Of a stretch of 64,000 bases of DNA, positions 34,000 through 43,435 are shown piece by piece. Made by a program: the position numbers and the translations under genes. Location of the stretch: positions 1 through 64,000 of the IMG/VR virus record IMGVR_UViG_3300042309_001504. One strand, 5' to 3'. Origin of the DNA: a virus. The notes under the pieces were generated by a model. The model saw only the letters and a program-made list of their open reading frames with translations, was not told the origin of the DNA and ran no database searches. Every line of letters begins with the position of its first letter. Position 1 is the stretch's first letter.

Positions 34000-35441
34000 A
34001 TAATGCATTTTTATTAATTAACAATAGTGCCATTAGACCAGCGCCATCTATAACGATGGAATACGAAAAATTTATGTCTGGTGAGTATTTAATTGGTGGT
34101 ATATTAAAAATTAATTTAGAAGGACAAATTATTGGTAACAATTTGAATGATCTTAATAATAAAATTAAAAATATTGTTAATTATAGTGGTAAATGTCAAA
34201 CCATTAAAATATCGTGTGGCGCCACTAAATTAGTTGATGGTATAGGATTTGTTGGAGCAGTAAATGTTACACCATCTGACCAACCCTTTATGGTCAACTA
34301 TACCGCTACCATTGATGTTGGTATTAATAATGGTAAAAAAGTAATTGTTCCTGATGAAAGATTTTTATCTCTTTATGATGTTAATATTCCTGATAATCTG
34401 ATATTAGCATCCTATGATGAATCGTTGTCGTTATCTGGAGATGAATCTTTATCTAATACTGGTTTTTATGGTCAGTCTTTTACAAAAGCTAGTCTAAAAT
34501 TTAGTGGAAGTATTAGTATTCAGGCCCACAATCATATGTGTTCCAATAATACAAATTCTATATTAGATCAATTATATAGTATACTAAATAGTAGAGCAAA
34601 TAGATTATTAAGTTTAGATTCCACACTAATAGACTCCTATCCTTTATTGCAAAATTATTGTAATGGATCTTGGGAGGCTATCCATGACACTAAATCTTTG
34701 TCAATTAATAAATTAGATCATAAAATTGAATGGAAATTTGATTTATTTATAATCAGTGGAGAATGTCATCCAAAAGGCATAGTAAGTGTTAATATTACAG
34801 AAAGCACGGATCAAACTACCGGATTAAGTACTTTTAGTGCTAAGGGTAGTATCAAAGGATTAAATAATAGAACATCTTCTGTTATAGATCATAATATTAT
34901 GAATAATGATAAAATTAATAATGCTAGACAAATTTATGATGATATGGCTGCTACTGGGCCGTATATTGGTGGAGCATATGGTTACGAAATTTTTGGATGT
35001 TTTACTGCTGCTAATTTACCTCCTAACACATGCTATCAAAGAACATCTTCGCAATCTACTCAATCTACAAATAATGGCCAAATAGAGTTTGATTTTACAT
35101 ATTCTGATGTAGAATCTTGCCAACTTGGTGGAAATAATATAGAAATATCTATTGATGAAGAATATCCAACACAAAAATATATAGAACATATTATTCCTGG
35201 CAGAGGATCAGCACTAGTACAAATCAGTAATTCTGTTTCTGCTTATAAGGTTAATATAACAGCAAGTGGTAAATTAAATAGTTGCGATACAACACAAATG
35301 AATAATTTAGTTAGTTGTGTTTATGGACAATTTTTACAAACAATCAATAGTAGAGGCTTTAATCAATATTTATTAATTAAAGAAGATATTACTCTTGGTA
35401 AATACTCATATAAGATTACTAGAAGTTATATAGGTTGTTAG
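33990..35441 (+). CDS. Distal tail protein B (paralogue pair)
   Basis: 483 residues, overlapping the previous gene by ten bases and ending directly against the next ATG. The layout follows protein A: SITMEYEKFMSGEYLIGG, ILKINLEGQII, a helix N-D-L-N-N-K-I-K-N-I, T-I-K-I-S-C, VNYTATIDVG. In the second half a G-S-W-E-A-I-H-D and a RSYIGC end occur. Two copies with this much divergence suggest stacked rings at the tail tip. About eleven cysteines are present, unusual for a cytoplasmically assembled virion protein. Confidence 0.42.
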   Translation: MPIDNAFLLINNSAIRPAPSITMEYEKFMSGEYLIGGILKINLEGQIIGNNLNDLNNKIKNIVNYSGKCQTIKISCGATKLVDGIGFVGAVNVTPSDQPFMVNYTATIDVGINNGKKVIVPDERFLSLYDVNIPDNLILASYDESLSLSGDESLSNTGFYGQSFTKASLKFSGSISIQAHNHMCSNNTNSILDQLYSILNSRANRLLSLDSTLIDSYPLLQNYCNGSWEAIHDTKSLSINKLDHKIEWKFDLFIISGECHPKGIVSVNITESTDQTTGLSTFSAKGSIKGLNNRTSSVIDHNIMNNDKINNARQIYDDMAATGPYIGGAYGYEIFGCFTAANLPPNTCYQRTSSQSTQSTNNGQIEFDFTYSDVESCQLGGNNIEISIDEEYPTQKYIEHIIPGRGSALVQISNSVSAYKVNITASGKLNSCDTTQMNNLVSCVYGQFLQTINSRGFNQYLLIKEDITLGKYSYKITRSYIGC

Positions 35442-37754
35442 ATGAATATAGATTATACTATTAATAATGTTTCTTGTAATGGAGGAGATGATGGATCTAT
35501 ATCTATAGATACTATCGTATTAACCTCTGGCGAATATAATATTTATGGCTTTAATTATACTATTGATTGGACAGATAATATTGATAATGAACAATTATTA
35601 AATAGTAATTTAATTGCTACATCTTTAAGTGCTGATACTTATGGTTTTAGATTATTTGGAAATAGTACCTATAGTTCTTGGACATATGTAAACGTTACTG
35701 AACCATTACCACTAACAATTAACAGTATAATTAAAAACAATAATCCATGTAATACAAATGCAACTATAACCGTTAATATTAGTGGTGGGACACCGCCATA
35801 TACAACAACATATGATATTTACTCTATAGTCGGTTCTGGTACTGAAGTTGTATTTTCTGGACTAAATATTGATCTTAGTTCTTTAATATCTGTTACTGAT
35901 ACAGAAGGATGTTCTGTAACTAGCGACAGCACAACGGATATAGTTTTTTCTAATACTACTATTGATTTTTTATCACAAAGTCCACCATTAATTTATGATG
36001 ATCATTTAGAATCTTTTACTTTTTCTATTACTGGATATGGTCCATTCAAAATATTAATATGGAATACTGATGATAATGGTAATAAAAATACTGTTGTTGA
36101 TACAATAGAATTTTTTGATACATCTTATCTCACTAGTATTAATAATAATATATTTACTTATGATATAGGATCAATTATTTATCCAGGATCATATATTTTT
36201 GATATTATTGATTCTAATAACTGTTCAATTACAACATCTGTTTTAAATGCCCAGAATAGTAATCCTTTAAGTGTGAACTTAACATCTACTAATAATAATC
36301 CTATAGATAATGGATTTTTTATAAATACATCAACTATTTTTGATACATTATTGATACCAATCAATCTAATTATTAATAATAATAATTTATTAAATTTTAT
36401 AAAACAACTTAATCTTAATGATAAAATTTTGATTAAAATAAATGATGTAGAATATTTACAAAAGGTAATTCTATTTAACAAAAATAAAAGTAATATTGAT
36501 AATAATTATTTAGATATTTTGCAATTAGCGCCATCTTTAGATTGGTGGTTTTTTAGCATACCAATAGCTATAGGATTTGATTATACTACTCTCACAAATA
36601 TTTTTACAGATAATATACGTTTAGTATATAATAATGAAGAATATACTATTATTCCCGAACTAGATAATGAATCATCAACCATTAAACTAATTAGAGGAGC
36701 ATTAATATCAACAGCATTTAATACTTCCCAATTTAGCAAAAATAATAAAGTAGGAGTTTATTCTTTAAGTGGATCAGAATATACACTAATACAAGAAATA
36801 GAATCCACCTATAATACATCCCTATATAATACTTATGTTGCCGGTTTAGTATATCATATTAATTTTATGGATAATAATATTATTAATAGTAATATAGATA
36901 TTTTTAATCCACAAATCGATGCTCCATCACTAGATAAACTATCCTATCAACAAAAGGTTAAGAATGCTTTGGCTTTCATAAACAATACAAATAATACCAC
37001 ATATATTGCTGCATCACAAAATTATCAAAACAATGGTGGAATAACCTTTAATATTACTGGTGGATATATAGATAATAATTATTCTATAGAATATAAATAT
37101 TGGAACGAAGAATCTAATAATTTACAAAATATTTATTTGAATAACAATCCTTTAACTCAAACAAGAGCATACGGATTAAAAGAAGGCGTATATATTGTTA
37201 AAATTACAGACAAATATAATAATAAAATTAAAATATTAAATAATATATCTTATGATAATCATTATAGTGAAGCATTAAATTATATATATAATATTTTTAA
37301 TACTACTCCATCAAATTTAAATTTTCAGTATGGAGATCTACTAATTCCAGTATATAGATTGGGTTCGTCATCTACCACACTTCAAAATAGTATAATAGGT
37401 ACTGATCCACCAATAATTCCACCAGTTCCTGATCCTATAATTTTAACAGAAGAAATTATACAAGTTAATGTTACTAATAATAGTATATATAATAATAGTT
37501 TAATAGTAACTATTAATCCAACTAATATTAGCGCACATATTAGTGGTCCTAATGGTTATAATAAGATATTTTCTAATAAAACACAATTTAATAATTTACC
37601 ACCAGGGGTATATTATATAAGTGGTAATGATAATGAATTAAGAAATAATTATTTATTTAACAAATTAACTAAAGTTTATGTTAGCAATAATTTACAGGAT
37701 AATATTAATATTATTTTTGATAGTTATTTAAATCAATATATTGTAGGAAATTAA
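35442..37754 (+). CDS. Tail-tip protein with SprB-like repeats
   Basis: 770 residues, starting at the base after the preceding stop. Residues 7-20 (NNVSCNGGDDGSIS) and 95-160 (N-N-N-P-C-N-T-N-A-T-I, then ISGGTPPYTTTYD, then TDTEGC) match the pattern of SprB repeats, small beta-sandwich modules with a C-x-G-x-x-D-G start and a GGTPPY centre that occur in surface adhesins. A weaker third unit ends with I-I-D-S-N-N-C. The C-terminal half is Asn/Ile-rich with no motif recognised. It lies between distal tail rings and the hub-like protein, so a receptor-contact role is plausible. Base composition is among the most AT-rich in the window. Confidence 0.5.
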   Translation: MNIDYTINNVSCNGGDDGSISIDTIVLTSGEYNIYGFNYTIDWTDNIDNEQLLNSNLIATSLSADTYGFRLFGNSTYSSWTYVNVTEPLPLTINSIIKNNNPCNTNATITVNISGGTPPYTTTYDIYSIVGSGTEVVFSGLNIDLSSLISVTDTEGCSVTSDSTTDIVFSNTTIDFLSQSPPLIYDDHLESFTFSITGYGPFKILIWNTDDNGNKNTVVDTIEFFDTSYLTSINNNIFTYDIGSIIYPGSYIFDIIDSNNCSITTSVLNAQNSNPLSVNLTSTNNNPIDNGFFINTSTIFDTLLIPINLIINNNNLLNFIKQLNLNDKILIKINDVEYLQKVILFNKNKSNIDNNYLDILQLAPSLDWWFFSIPIAIGFDYTTLTNIFTDNIRLVYNNEEYTIIPELDNESSTIKLIRGALISTAFNTSQFSKNNKVGVYSLSGSEYTLIQEIESTYNTSLYNTYVAGLVYHINFMDNNIINSNIDIFNPQIDAPSLDKLSYQQKVKNALAFINNTNNTTYIAASQNYQNNGGITFNITGGYIDNNYSIEYKYWNEESNNLQNIYLNNNPLTQTRAYGLKEGVYIVKITDKYNNKIKILNNISYDNHYSEALNYIYNIFNTTPSNLNFQYGDLLIPVYRLGSSSTTLQNSIIGTDPPIIPPVPDPIILTEEIIQVNVTNNSIYNNSLIVTINPTNISAHISGPNGYNKIFSNKTQFNNLPPGVYYISGNDNELRNNYLFNKLTKVYVSNNLQDNINIIFDSYLNQYIVGN

Positions 37755-37758
37755 AATT

Positions 37759-40700
37759 ATGCCATGTCAAAATGTTTCCGCCACGATGGCACTATATGAT
37801 GCTATAACACAAGTCAATATCTTTGGTAATACTCCGATAGAAATTACTTCATTTACTTCTAATATAGGATTTAATAATCAAGAAAGTTCTGTTTCAATAG
37901 ATCTTGTCATTAATCAGTGTACAGTTGGAGGAATAGCGGATCTAAATACTGGATATGCGGTAAATTTTATATGCAATGGTTTTAGTTTTGGAGGCATAGT
38001 TAAAAGAATAGAATACTCCGAGAGTGATGCTGGTATCAAATATAAGATAGAGATTGGGGACACAAGAAAGTTATTAGACGGAGTACAACTACTATTAAGT
38101 GGATATTATTGTAATTTACAAGGTGGTAATTTTATCAATGTATTAAATTTAATAGAAGGAAGATCAGCTGGATCAGCATGTAGTGGACAACTATCTCCAG
38201 GATCATTACCATCAATCGGCAATTGCGCCTTTTATGGTTTAAGTGGAGCGGGAACTGGTCGAGGTATTTCGTATTTACAAGCTATAACGGCTATAGCAAA
38301 TAGTAATAGTCCAGTATTAACAACTGCTGGTACTAGTTTGTATATGAATTTAAGCCCTATAGTAGGTTTGGCAAGTACTATTCCATATGCTACCACAGAT
38401 GGCTCTAGTATGAGTTTGTTAGAAATGATTACAGCCATTTGTGATGAATCAGGATACGACTTTATAACAACGTTAGTTGGTAATATTATCAATTTTATAC
38501 CAATAAACAGAAGAACTAATCCTCAGTTTGGTCAAATTTCATCACTAATTAATTTAGCAAGATCTGGTGGAACTCTTATATCTGCTAGTCAGGGTTTGGA
38601 AGAAACCTATGAACCAACTAGTAAAATAGTAATAGGAGATAAGGTTCAATATTTAAAAACAGGGTCATCTTATTGGTCACCATCTTTTACCACAATGTTA
38701 TTGGGATACACTAACGATGGTTATCCTATTAGGGCCACACAACAGCAGCTCAATAGTGGAATAAATATAAATACAACCACACTAGCATCATCTTTTGCAT
38801 CAGTAGGCTATAATATAGCAAATTCTTTATCTATCAAAGAAAGTGAAATTTTATCTTTAGGAAGTTTATCATTCTGGAAAGCATATTCGTTAACTAATAC
38901 GGATAGTATTGGAGCATATATTGGTCGAACTTTGTTGGGAGAACAATGGGAAACGCTAACCACCCAAGCTATTAACTCATTACTAACAATAGCTGGACAA
39001 AATAAATTAGGAGAATACTCAGCTTTACAACAAGCAATAAATAGTGTGGTGAAATCAGCAACTATAGCAGCACTATTTGATGATGTTGCTTATAGATGGC
39101 TAAAATCTTTTGTTGATGAATATTATGGTAAGCAATGGTTAGTAAATATTAAATCTAGAGTATGTTATAATGCTCCATATGGTCTTTATGGCCCATCAAT
39201 ATCCGAAGGTGGATCAATATTAGTATCAGATGCTCCTTCTGATGGCGGATGGCCAGATAGCAGTAATATATTAGGATTGAATTATGGAACAGCAGATACT
39301 AGTTTATTTCAGTTAGATGATGGTCGCATAGGATCATTTATAGCTTTTAGAAGTAATATTATTGCTAATAAAACATGGAAAAATAACTCAATAGTTTATT
39401 ATCTTAATACTGGTTTATTAAGTGGTGAGTATATATCTAAAAATGGTTTTATATATATGCCATGTTCTATAGATAGTAAAATGTATAACGGTATTGATAA
39501 TAATGTTGAACTTTTAGTAAAAACACCATTTATTCCACTAAGTATTAGGCCCACAACATCAACTACTATTGCTAATGGATTGTATGCTTTAAGTGTTTTA
39601 GCAGGCGCTAACTTAACAAATATTCCACCAGATGCAAAAAGCGGTATTAATCCTACAATTTTTAATAATCTAAAAGATAATCCTGCGGCTGCTTCTTTTG
39701 ATGGTATTTGTTTACCAATGAAAAGTAATATGTATGTTTATGGTCCATATATGGGATCTAGTGGTCAGGTCGGAGGCACAATAGTTCAGGAGATGAATGA
39801 CTTAAATCCTTGGACATATGGCGGTGTTCAAAATATGAATTCTATTGGACAAGCATTAGCAAATAATGGATTTAAAGGACAAAATAAATCTGAAAGCGGA
39901 TCAATAACATTAGCAGAAGCACCAGCGTATTCTTTGGGGCCGGTAGCATCTTTAGGAGGTTTGGTTTTAGGAAGTGTTAGTACAAATTTTGGAGAGAGTG
40001 GAGTTACAACAACATATAATTTTCAAACGTTTACTCCTAAATTCGGTAATTATGCACAAGCATTGGCTAACAATGTAAAAAGAGGAGTTGAAAATCGTAA
40101 ACAAATATTCAAATATATCAAAGAATTTAATCAAAAAACAATTACCAGTATCAATAACGCTAGAACATCTGTTGTAAAAAGTACTTGGAATCTAAACAAT
40201 CCGATTAACAATACTCCAATAAATCAATCATCTAGTGCTTCACAAAATAGTCCTAATATACTATTATTTAGTAATTATATTTTAAGAGGAGACATAGACG
40301 TTCAAGCTAGTTCTGGTGGTGGAGGTGGTGGTTTTGGTTCTTTTGCTATAAATCCATTTTCGTGTGAACAAATTTGTGATGGAGTACAACCAATAGGTCT
40401 TTTGCCGGGAAATAGTGGTAGTAATAATAATAAGAGAATATATTCGTTATCTGGTTTTGAAAAAACAGATGCTATAGATCAATTTTTAGACGCTAATAGA
40501 TATTCTGCATATGCTATATCATCCACAGATGCAATTTTTGCACCAGTATCTTTACGAGGATCTGGTTCGTTACCAAGATTAATTCATACTAACGTTAATC
40601 AAAATATACCGTTAAGCAAATCAAGAGGCTGTATGCCACCAATATGGTTGGCTGGAAATATTATTGGGAATTTGCCCATCACACAATTATATCTCAATCC

Positions 40701-41757
40701 CATGCTATCATATGCTAATTTATCAGAGTGGGATGGCAGACGGGGATCTAGTAGTGTTGGTTTTACAATTAGTCATATTACATATGGTGATGATCCATCC
40801 ACACTATTCCAACTTGATGATACTGATAGACAATACCAATCAGACTTTAGATTTTCTGCATTAAAGGGACCGTTGGTATTACAAAGCTGGGGATATGATA
40901 CTAATGGTAAACCCATACCAAACAAAGCTGATAGTCCAGCAAATTGTGAAAATGGTAATTTTAATAAAACGGGTTTATATGATCAGTTTATGGGTAATTG
41001 GTTAGGTAATCCTAAAACATGGCCAGTTGGTCCTATTGATTTAAGATGGGATAGAGATCGAGGAGTTTGGGTCGCACCACCACCAGAAAAAATTGTTGTG
41101 GCACAATTATTGAGTGATTTAAATCCTGGTGGATCAGCACAGGCAGTATTATTAAATCCTGGCAGTGGAACAGGTTTATTTTTTAATCAATATGATGTTT
41201 ATGGTCCTAACGGAGAACATATAACAGGTAATATTAGTGATGCTCAAATAGTTGTTGGAGATTTTTTGGGTCGTAAATTATGTAAAGGTACAAGAATTTA
41301 TGCTTATCATTATGATGATGGTAAATATATTGCTTTAGAGGCTAGTATTGTTAATGAAGAAACTTGTGAATGTGATTGTGAAACACCAACGCCATCAACT
41401 ACAACACCCACCACAACCGAAACAACGCCTCCTACAACACCCCCAACAACACCCCCAACAACACCCCCAACAACACCCCCAACAACACCCCCAACAACAC
41501 CCCCAACTACGCCACCAACACCAACTACACCTCCTACAACGCCTCCAACTCCAACAACAACATATACGATTACTACAACGCCAACTACACCAACAACGCC
41601 ACCCACTACTCCGCCTACCACACCTCCTACAACGCCACCATGCGATGTTTGCGATTTGGTCGATTGTTTAAGTCAACTTGGCGGAGACGGAGTACTCGGT
41701 ATTTCTGGAGGATGTTTGAAAATTTATCCGTTGACTACATGTCCATCTGAAACTTAA
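37759..41757 (+). CDS. Large tail hub-like protein with Pro/Thr tract
   Basis: 1332 residues, starting four bases after the previous stop. Residues 20-120 (ISIDLVINQC-type strands, FSFGGIVKRIEYSES, KYKIEIGDTRKLLDG) resemble the first domain of tail hub proteins, a beta barrel with a following ring domain. The middle has no motif I know. Residues about 1212-1295 are almost only Pro and Thr (PTTPPTTPP units) with low-complexity DNA, and the last 35 residues are a Cys-containing end (CDVCDLVDCLSQLGG). The tract may act as an extended, possibly glycosylated spacer for a tip domain. It is the last plus-strand gene; the minus-strand genes end six bases later. Confidence 0.5.
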   Translation: MPCQNVSATMALYDAITQVNIFGNTPIEITSFTSNIGFNNQESSVSIDLVINQCTVGGIADLNTGYAVNFICNGFSFGGIVKRIEYSESDAGIKYKIEIGDTRKLLDGVQLLLSGYYCNLQGGNFINVLNLIEGRSAGSACSGQLSPGSLPSIGNCAFYGLSGAGTGRGISYLQAITAIANSNSPVLTTAGTSLYMNLSPIVGLASTIPYATTDGSSMSLLEMITAICDESGYDFITTLVGNIINFIPINRRTNPQFGQISSLINLARSGGTLISASQGLEETYEPTSKIVIGDKVQYLKTGSSYWSPSFTTMLLGYTNDGYPIRATQQQLNSGININTTTLASSFASVGYNIANSLSIKESEILSLGSLSFWKAYSLTNTDSIGAYIGRTLLGEQWETLTTQAINSLLTIAGQNKLGEYSALQQAINSVVKSATIAALFDDVAYRWLKSFVDEYYGKQWLVNIKSRVCYNAPYGLYGPSISEGGSILVSDAPSDGGWPDSSNILGLNYGTADTSLFQLDDGRIGSFIAFRSNIIANKTWKNNSIVYYLNTGLLSGEYISKNGFIYMPCSIDSKMYNGIDNNVELLVKTPFIPLSIRPTTSTTIANGLYALSVLAGANLTNIPPDAKSGINPTIFNNLKDNPAAASFDGICLPMKSNMYVYGPYMGSSGQVGGTIVQEMNDLNPWTYGGVQNMNSIGQALANNGFKGQNKSESGSITLAEAPAYSLGPVASLGGLVLGSVSTNFGESGVTTTYNFQTFTPKFGNYAQALANNVKRGVENRKQIFKYIKEFNQKTITSINNARTSVVKSTWNLNNPINNTPINQSSSASQNSPNILLFSNYILRGDIDVQASSGGGGGGFGSFAINPFSCEQICDGVQPIGLLPGNSGSNNNKRIYSLSGFEKTDAIDQFLDANRYSAYAISSTDAIFAPVSLRGSGSLPRLIHTNVNQNIPLSKSRGCMPPIWLAGNIIGNLPITQLYLNPMLSYANLSEWDGRRGSSSVGFTISHITYGDDPSTLFQLDDTDRQYQSDFRFSALKGPLVLQSWGYDTNGKPIPNKADSPANCENGNFNKTGLYDQFMGNWLGNPKTWPVGPIDLRWDRDRGVWVAPPPEKIVVAQLLSDLNPGGSAQAVLLNPGSGTGLFFNQYDVYGPNGEHITGNISDAQIVVGDFLGRKLCKGTRIYAYHYDDGKYIALEASIVNEETCECDCETPTPSTTTPTTTETTPPTTPPTTPPTTPPTTPPTTPPTTPPTTPPTPTTPPTTPPTPTTTYTITTTPTTPTTPPTTPPTTPPTTPPCDVCDLVDCLSQLGGDGVLGISGGCLKIYPLTTCPSET
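41434..41505 (+). repeat. 12-base tandem repeat, six perfect copies
   Basis: The unit ACAACACCCCCA is repeated six times without mismatch at 41434-41505, inside a longer degenerate Pro/Thr-coding stretch (about 41395-41640). Each unit encodes four residues, so copy-number changes keep frame. Identical third-position bases in all copies indicate recent slippage expansion, in contrast to the diverged flanks. Confidence 0.95.
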
Positions 41758-41763
41758 TAATAT

Positions 41764-42390
41764 TTAAACGCAAATATCATTAATACAGGTTTTACCTTCT
41801 TCACAACCAGGTAATGGGTTGCTACACTCAGGATCATTTTCCGTGTCACAATAATAACAATTTGATCCGCATGGATTTGTGGCACATTGATTGTTGCAGC
41901 AATATCCTTGAATAGATGTAATTGTTGCATCACATTCTGGAGGTAAATCTAATCCTATAACATATTGATTCGCTTCTTCATAAGATTCAAATGGACCAGC
42001 ATCTCCAGTACATCCTGTATCTTCTGGATTTGTTGGTCCACAAGCACTATTACATGCGATTTCATCGGTATAGCAGTCATTTTCTGGTAAACATGTTTCA
42101 GTACATGTTCCTATAATACATTCGTCTCCATTACAAAAATAACACGGTGATGTGTTTCTATATACATCCACATACCAGTAGATACAATCCTCATTAAATT
42201 CACAAGGATAACCACTACTACTTCCTGATCCGCTACTACTTCCTGATCCGCTACCACTAGTTCCTGATCCACTTGATGATGCGCTACTACTAGATGGAGG
42301 TAAACAACAACAATCTCCAGGACCTAATACTAAACTATCTCCGAGAGAATATATTGCTCCTTCACCATCCCACAGTATTGCATCACTCAT
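41764..42390 (-). CDS. Cys-rich protein with Ser/Gly linker
   Basis: 208 residues. Residues 1-30 form a short domain ending in CCC; residues 33-60 are a Ser/Gly/Thr linker; the remainder carries most of the roughly 25 cysteines in knottin- or EGF-like spacing (GDECIIGTCTETC, C-N-S-A-C-G, GCEEGKTC). No signal peptide is visible. Disulphide-bonded folds are not expected in the cytoplasm, so this may be a virion surface protein or one that acts after release. It is last in the minus-strand operon and faces the plus-strand tail hub gene, whose end is also Cys-rich. I do not recognise a family. Confidence 0.6.
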   Translation of the reverse strand: MSDAILWDGEGAIYSLGDSLVLGPGDCCCLPPSSSSASSSGSGTSGSGSGSSSGSGSSSGYPCEFNEDCIYWYVDVYRNTSPCYFCNGDECIIGTCTETCLPENDCYTDEIACNSACGPTNPEDTGCTGDAGPFESYEEANQYVIGLDLPPECDATITSIQGYCCNNQCATNPCGSNCYYCDTENDPECSNPLPGCEEGKTCINDICV

Positions 42391-42393
42391 TTA

Positions 42394-42726
42394 TCAATCT
42401 TTTTTGTTAGGATTCCACTTGTGCCAACCTTTGTTTGGTAACCAATTACCTTCGTCATCTTTTCTTTTTGGAAATAAAGTACCACCTTTTTTATGTTGCC
42501 CAAATGATAGTACGGCCCCACAATCAGAACATCTTATTTCATAATAATCATTACCATCAACATTACGAACAATAAATCTTAGATTTGAATTATTACATAG
42601 TCCGCATTTTTCTTCAGAAAAAATTTCTTGTATAACAGCAAGTTCTTTAAAAACCTCTTTCTGACCTTCTCCTTCTAATTCAAATTCTAACTTATCATTC
42701 ACTTTATATTTTAATTTCATAATCAT
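42394..42726 (-). CDS. Small zinc-ribbon protein
   Basis: 110 residues (MIMKLKYK start at 42726 overlaps the upstream stop as ATGA; a start two codons later is possible). C-x2-C at KCGLCNNS and C-x2-C at RCSDCGAVLSFG form a single four-Cys zinc ribbon around residues 40-72. The N-terminal part is a beta hairpin and helix, and the C-terminal tail is basic and Trp-rich. It is coupled to a possible recombination protein upstream, and phage genomes often pair such a ribbon with ssDNA annealing genes. Function not established. Confidence 0.6.
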   Translation of the reverse strand: MIMKLKYKVNDKLEFELEGEGQKEVFKELAVIQEIFSEEKCGLCNNSNLRFIVRNVDGNDYYEIRCSDCGAVLSFGQHKKGGTLFPKRKDDEGNWLPNKGWHKWNPNKKD

Positions 42727-43433
42727 GCCTCTTTCCAGTTGTCGTCGTAGCCTATTAGGTCTTGGGAAATATTATCAATATTTTGTTGATACTTTGATAA
42801 CTCTCTTATAATAGACACGGCCTGATCATGCATCAAGTTTTTAATATTTTCAGAATAACCTAATGATACTATTAATTTATTGGTATTAACATTTAATCTT
42901 TTGGACATAACATCAATAAAATTAATTTGATTGGAACTAATCCTATTAACATTGTCGCCAGAAGGATCATCTTCAATATTAGTGGCCAATTCTTCTGCCG
43001 CAACAACCTTTCTTAATCTTAATGCTCGTCTTAGTGCTCGTCCTTCTGCTCTTGTTTCGGCTACGGCCACAGGATGATTACGATATATCTTATCGCAGTT
43101 GCCCCAATAAACGTCCGCAGAGCCATCCACAGTCAGAGTATTTAAACCTTCTGGGTCTGGTTCAGATGGATTTAAACGATACGTTAACGAATGAACAACC
43201 GTTGCTCTTTTTTCGTTGTCTGGACTAGGAGATTGAGCAACTGTTGATGTTGATGATAATAGACGACATTTTAATGCTATTTCAAATATACGACGCAATC
43301 CATCTGTTGTTGGATTACCACTAATTTTTTCATCGTCAGATAATAATCCTAGCACATAGTCATTCCATTCCAGATCATTAGGTGTGACTGTTGGTAATTT
43401 TTCTTCTGTTGATTCTGTAGTTTTTTTAACCAT
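42723..43433 (-). CDS. Possible ssDNA-binding or annealing protein
   Basis: 236 residues. The stretch GSADVYWGNCDKIYRNHP followed by VAVAETRAEGRALRRALRL and a K-V-V-A-A-E-E-L helix resembles phage single-strand annealing proteins of Rad52-like type, in which a beta sheet (here VVHSLTYRLNP) is followed by the AETRAxxRALR helix. The C-terminal 70 residues form a separate helical domain (QINFIDVMSKRLN, AVSIIRELSKYQQN) of a kind found at the end of recombination proteins. Such proteins anneal complementary strands during phage replication. Identification rests on pattern memory and is uncertain. It is near-contiguous with a Vsr-like endonuclease gene. Confidence 0.38.
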   Translation of the reverse strand: MVKKTTESTEEKLPTVTPNDLEWNDYVLGLLSDDEKISGNPTTDGLRRIFEIALKCRLLSSTSTVAQSPSPDNEKRATVVHSLTYRLNPSEPDPEGLNTLTVDGSADVYWGNCDKIYRNHPVAVAETRAEGRALRRALRLRKVVAAEELATNIEDDPSGDNVNRISSNQINFIDVMSKRLNVNTNKLIVSLGYSENIKNLMHDQAVSIIRELSKYQQNIDNISQDLIGYDDNWKEA

Positions 43434-43435
43434 TT

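Noticed and set aside
41310-41671. Repeat-rich ORFs in other frames over the Pro/Thr tract, and a CRISPR-like look
   Set aside because: They follow from the 12-base repeat. There are no spacers, so it is not a CRISPR array.
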